A DNA stretch of 64,000 nucleotides, from NCBI RefSeq assembly GCF_022179185.1, contig NZ_BPQJ01000018.1, positions 81,048 to 145,047 of the forward strand, read 5' to 3'. A model generated the notes under the pieces. It was not told where the DNA came from and did not search any database. It saw only the letters and a program-made list of their open reading frames with translations. Below, one piece after another: positions 61,531-64,000 of the stretch. Positions within the stretch are counted from its first letter, which is position 1. Every line of letters begins with the position of its first letter. This DNA comes from Methylobacterium frigidaeris (GTDB lineage: Bacteria; Pseudomonadota; Alphaproteobacteria; Rhizobiales; Beijerinckiaceae). Both the position numbers and the translations under genes were made by a program.

Positions 61531-62238
61531 ATGGCCTACGAACTCTACTACTGGCCGTCGATCCAGGGCCGGGGCGAGTTCGTCCGCCTCGCCCTTGAGG
61601 AGGCGGGCGCCGAGTACGTCGACGTCGCCCGCCAGGACGGCATCGACGGCATGATGGCGGGCCTGGAGGTGCCGCCCCGCCCGCCCTTCGCGCCGCCCTA
61701 CCTGCGCGACGGCGACCTGGTGGTTGGCCAGACCGCCGCGATCCTGCTCCATCTCGGGCCGCGCCTCGGCCTCGTCGGCGAGAGCGAGGCCGACCGGATC
61801 TGGACCCATCAGATCCAGCTCACCATCGCGGACGCGGTGGCCGAGGTCCATGACAGCCACCACCCGATCGCTTCCGCCCTGTATTACGAGGAGCAGAAGA
61901 CCGAGGCCGCCCGCCGGGCCGGAGATTTTCGCGACAACCGGATTCCGAAATTCCTGAACTGGTTCGAGCAGGTGCTGGCCGCGAACCCCGCCGGCCCGCG
62001 CCACCTCGTCGGCGACCGCCTCAGCTACGCCGACCTCTCGCTGTTCCAGCTCGTCGAGGGCCTGGCCTACGCCTTCCCGCAGGCGACCGAACGGGCGCTC
62101 AGCTCCACGCCGAAGGTCGTCGCCCTTCACCGGCTCGTGGCGTCCCGGCCGCGCATCGCCGCCTATCTGGCGAGCGACCGGCACATCCCCTTCAACGAGG
62201 ACGGGATCTTCCGGCGCTACCCTGAACTCGACGGCTGA
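61531..62238 (+). CDS. Glutathione S-transferase
   Basis: A 235-residue cytoplasmic GST. The thioredoxin-fold N-terminus (YELYYWPSIQGRGEFVRLALEEAGAEY) has the conserved Tyr and the VGQTAAILLHLGPRLGL glutathione-site region; the helical C-terminal domain has HLVGDRLSYADLSLFQLVEGLAYAFP. It resembles the sigma/alpha-like proteobacterial group. It follows the YidB-like gene after 55 bases with its own ribosome site (GGGGGA). Detoxification role is inferred. Confidence 0.88.
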   Translation: MAYELYYWPSIQGRGEFVRLALEEAGAEYVDVARQDGIDGMMAGLEVPPRPPFAPPYLRDGDLVVGQTAAILLHLGPRLGLVGESEADRIWTHQIQLTIADAVAEVHDSHHPIASALYYEEQKTEAARRAGDFRDNRIPKFLNWFEQVLAANPAGPRHLVGDRLSYADLSLFQLVEGLAYAFPQATERALSSTPKVVALHRLVASRPRIAAYLASDRHIPFNEDGIFRRYPELDG

Positions 62239-62506
62239 GGCAGCCGGCCGGGCGGATCCAGTGGACACCCGATAAATCGTTGAAAATCAAACGCTTGTCG
62301 CGCCATCGGGCTGCCGCGTCCCCATGTGACGGAGCCGGTACGGCGTCGTACCCTTGGGCGGCGGCACCTAGGGCTGTCACCCGGGTGCCACAGGCTCACG
62401 GCGCGGCAGGGGTACTTCTAACGCGTTGATTTTGAATGGGCTCGCGCACCGCCCGTTGCCGCGACGCCACACGGTGTGTCGGCAAGTGGACAGCTTACGC
62501 CCTCTC
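62239..62506. other. Intergenic stretch, left half of the ftcR upstream region
   Basis: No gene is visible. A loose inverted repeat pairs TTGAAAATCAAACG (about 62280) with CGTTGATTTTGAA (about 62424). The right side leads into the CtrA boxes. Confidence 0.35.
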
Positions 62507-62559
62507 TTAACAGAAAATTAACCATTTCGGCGCGAAACTCCCTTTAACAAATCGTTGAC
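62507..62559 (+). promoter_or_regulatory. Tandem CtrA boxes upstream of ftcR
   Basis: TTAACAGAAAATTAAC (62507-62522) matches TTAA-N7-TTAAC perfectly; TTAACAAATCGTTGAC (62544-62559) matches with one change. Both are on the coding strand, about 160-210 bases upstream of the ftcR start. A GANTC methylation site (GAATC) also lies at 62701-62705. Confidence 0.75.
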
Positions 62560-62717
62560 CAAACCGCGCTTCGGCGCGCGAACCGGACGACATCGCAAGT
62601 TCTCCGCGAGGGTCCGGCACCAACTCGACATTCGAGAACCAAGCAACCCCGCCGCTGATACCGGCAGCGGGACAAGAACACTCGTCAAAAAATCGCGAAA
62701 GAATCTTGGGGGCTGGC

Positions 62718-63401
62718 GTGTACATCGTCGTCGACGAGCGGGAAAGCGTGGCCGCGCAGGTCGTGGAGGGCTTCAGCGTGGAGGGCGTGGCAGCCCGGGG
62801 GCTGGACGTGCGGGACGTCCGGACCTGGATCGACGCCACCCCGGCCCAGGACCTCGCGGCGGTGCAGGGCTTCGTCATCGGCGACTGCGCCGACCGCACG
62901 GCCTTCACCGCCGCCCTGCGCAGCCTGTCCGGCGCGCCGATCATCGCCCTCAACGAGACCCGCTCCCTGGAGCAGACCCTCGCCCTGTTCACCGCCGGCA
63001 TCGACGACGTGGTGCGCAAGCCGGTCCATGTGCGCGAGATCATCGCCCGGGCCGGCGCGATCCGCCGCCGCACCAACCGCAGCGAAGCGAAGCCCTCGAG
63101 CACGCCGGACCGCAGCGGCCGTCTGACCGTGCACACCGACGGGCGCGATCCGGAGATCGACGGCCAGAGCCTGCTGCTGCCCCGGCGCGAGCGCGACATC
63201 CTGGACTACCTCGCCCGCAACCGCGGCCGGCCGGTGACGAAGGGCCAGATCTTCAAGGCGGTCTACGGCGACCTCGACAGCGCCGTCGACGAGAGCGTGG
63301 TCGAGGGCCACATCAGCAAGCTGCGCAAGAAGCTGCGGATGCGCCTCGGCTACGACCCGATCGAGGCCAAGCGCCTGGCCGGCTACACCTTCGTCGGCTG
63401 A
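62718..63401 (+). CDS. ftcR: Flagellar transcriptional regulator FtcR
   Basis: A 227-residue OmpR-like regulator that switches on flagellar genes in Brucella and related bacteria. It matches FtcR over its full length: YIVVDERESV at the start, the receiver-like domain with SLEQTLALFTAGIDDVVRKPVHVREIIARA, the SDGRDPEINGE-like HTDGRDPEIDGQSLLLPRRERDILDYLARNRGR, and the winged-helix end ESVVEGHISKLRKKLRMRLGYDPIEAKRL. The usual phosphoacceptor Asp pocket is degenerate, as in other FtcR proteins, so control by phosphorylation is doubtful. The start is the GTG at 62718. Tandem CtrA boxes upstream suggest cell-cycle control. Confidence 0.93.
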   Translation: MYIVVDERESVAAQVVEGFSVEGVAARGLDVRDVRTWIDATPAQDLAAVQGFVIGDCADRTAFTAALRSLSGAPIIALNETRSLEQTLALFTAGIDDVVRKPVHVREIIARAGAIRRRTNRSEAKPSSTPDRSGRLTVHTDGRDPEIDGQSLLLPRRERDILDYLARNRGRPVTKGQIFKAVYGDLDSAVDESVVEGHISKLRKKLRMRLGYDPIEAKRLAGYTFVG

Positions 63402-63436
63402 TCCCGGCCCGCGGCACCGTTTCCCGGACGGCGAGA

Positions 63437-63473
63437 CGCCGCCCGCGGCCTTGGCGGTCGCGGGCGGCGCTTT
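63437..63473 (+). terminator. Terminator downstream of ftcR
   Basis: Arms CGCCGCCCGC (63437-63446) and GCGGGCGGCG (63460-63469) followed by CTTT, 35 bases after the ftcR stop. Confidence 0.65.
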
Positions 63474-63492
63474 GCGTCAGCGATCGAGTCGC

Positions 63493-63514
63493 GGCGGTCC
63501 CGGGAGGGACCGCC
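63493..63514 (-). terminator. Hairpin downstream of flagellin
   Basis: Perfect arms GGCGGTCCC / GGGACCGCC with loop GGGA, 10 bases past the flagellin stop on the minus strand. No U-tract. Confidence 0.5.
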
Positions 63515-63524
63515 CTCCTCCGGC

Positions 63525-64000
63525 TTAGCGGAAGAGCGAGAGGACGTTCTGGCTCGACGAGTTGGCGATCGAGAGCGCCTGCACCGCCAGCTGCTGCTGC
63601 GTCTGCAGCGCCTTCAGCTTCGTCGACTCCTCCTCGATATCCGCGTCCACCAGGATGCCGATCGTCCGGTCGTTGGCCTTCATCAGCGTGTCGACGAAGG
63701 TCTTCTGGCCGTCGATCTGCGTCTTGTTGGCACCCAGCTTCGTGCCGGCGTCGGTCACCTTCGCGATCGCCTTGTCCACCATGTCGATGATCTTCGACAG
63801 GTTCGCGTCACCGTCCGTCCCGACCAGGTTCGAGATGTTGAAGCTCGTCACCGAGTATCGCGTACCGTTGTTGAACCCGGTGTAGCTGTCGGTTTCGGTG
63901 TCGAGGATGCCTTTGGCGGTGGTGGTGGTCGCCACGGATCCCCCGCCGGCGGACGCGTTGGTTCCGGTGCTCGTCTGCGCGGCGGTGAAGCCGAAGCTGG
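63525..64000 (-). CDS. Flagellin (C-terminal part; N-terminus outside window)
   Basis: The visible ~158 residues are the C-terminal D1/D0 region of a flagellin filament protein. Blocks are NISNLVGTDGDANLSKIIDMVDKAIAKVTDAGTKLGANK, then FVDTLMKANDRTIGILVDADIEEESTKLKALQTQQ and the classic C-terminus QQLAVQALSIANSSSQNVLSLFR, which lies in the filament core. Upstream is a Ser/Thr/Gly-rich variable segment (QTSTGTNASAGGGS). The gene continues right past base 64000. The FtcR regulator is convergent with it. Confidence 0.95.
   Translation of the reverse strand, partial: SFGFTAAQTSTGTNASAGGGSVATTTTAKGILDTETDSYTGFNNGTRYSVTSFNISNLVGTDGDANLSKIIDMVDKAIAKVTDAGTKLGANKTQIDGQKTFVDTLMKANDRTIGILVDADIEEESTKLKALQTQQQLAVQALSIANSSSQNVLSLFR

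Overview
The window is high-GC DNA (about 70% by eye) from an alphaproteobacterium, most likely Methylobacterium or a close Hyphomicrobiales (Rhizobiales) relative. The evidence is FtcR-controlled flagellin, CtrA-like boxes, a GTTC-N7-GTTC LexA box, an NDUFS4-type complex I subunit, DUF1491, DUF3297 and YbjN proteins, a LOV/HWE kinase, and several small secreted proteins of a Methylobacterium-like style. It reads as chromosomal, dense and mostly housekeeping or accessory metabolism. I see no rRNA, CRISPR array, intact insertion sequence or prophage. There is one tRNA (Pro, UGG).

Layout. 1-8.6 kb: zinc alcohol dehydrogenase (cut by the window edge), prmA, an SDR enzyme, argE, an MFS exporter, a spore-photoproduct-lyase-like radical SAM protein, a complex I subunit and tRNA-Pro. 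8.7-10.7 kb: an accessory patch with an AT-rich passenger fused to a GC-rich Hint domain. 10.8-20 kb: ruvA, a frameshifted gene, an OmpR/EnvZ-like two-component system, ubiK, ybjN-proC, a TetR regulator, cytochrome b561, DUF3088 and a LOV-HWE photoreceptor kinase. 20.4-21.5 kb: a DUF433/DUF5615 toxin-antitoxin pair. 21.8-26.6 kb: LysR, a divergent serine hydroxymethyltransferase paralogue and the 5-oxoprolinase operon pxpABC. 26.7-32 kb: small proteins, TauE/SafE permease, ACT protein, thioesterase, aldo/keto reductase and a solitary amino-acid-type binding protein. 32.2-36.3 kb: cobalamin riboswitch, Zur-like operator, TonB receptor and PepSY protein. 36.9-41.6 kb: GGDEF-EAL protein, DMT transporter and an unknown protein behind two CtrA-like boxes. 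41.7-46.6 kb: a purine module (FAD subunit, fused Fe-S/molybdopterin subunit, NCS2 permease). 46.7-53.9 kb: lexA with its SOS box, uvrB, LysR with a PAS-HTH regulator, a divergent VOC enzyme and DUF3297. 54-56.1 kb: two neighbouring genes each interrupted by an in-frame amber codon. 56.5-59.6 kb: a GMC oxidoreductase system and a glyoxalase-like protein. 59.9-62.2 kb: small secreted proteins, a YidB-like protein and a GST. 62.5-64 kb: CtrA boxes, ftcR and the flagellin C-terminus.

How genes work together. The clearest units are pxpABC (oxoproline recycling to glutamate); the FAD, Fe-S/Moco and NCS2 genes (purine uptake and hydroxylation); the riboswitch/operator-controlled TonB-PepSY pair (metal-chelate uptake); lexA with its SOS box; and CtrA to FtcR to flagellin (cell-cycle-linked motility). 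The observations most worth pursuing are the paired amber-interrupted genes, the SHMT with two altered active-site residues, the riboswitch plus Zur-like operator upstream of one receptor, the CtrA-box-associated unknown protein, and the Hint-domain chimera.
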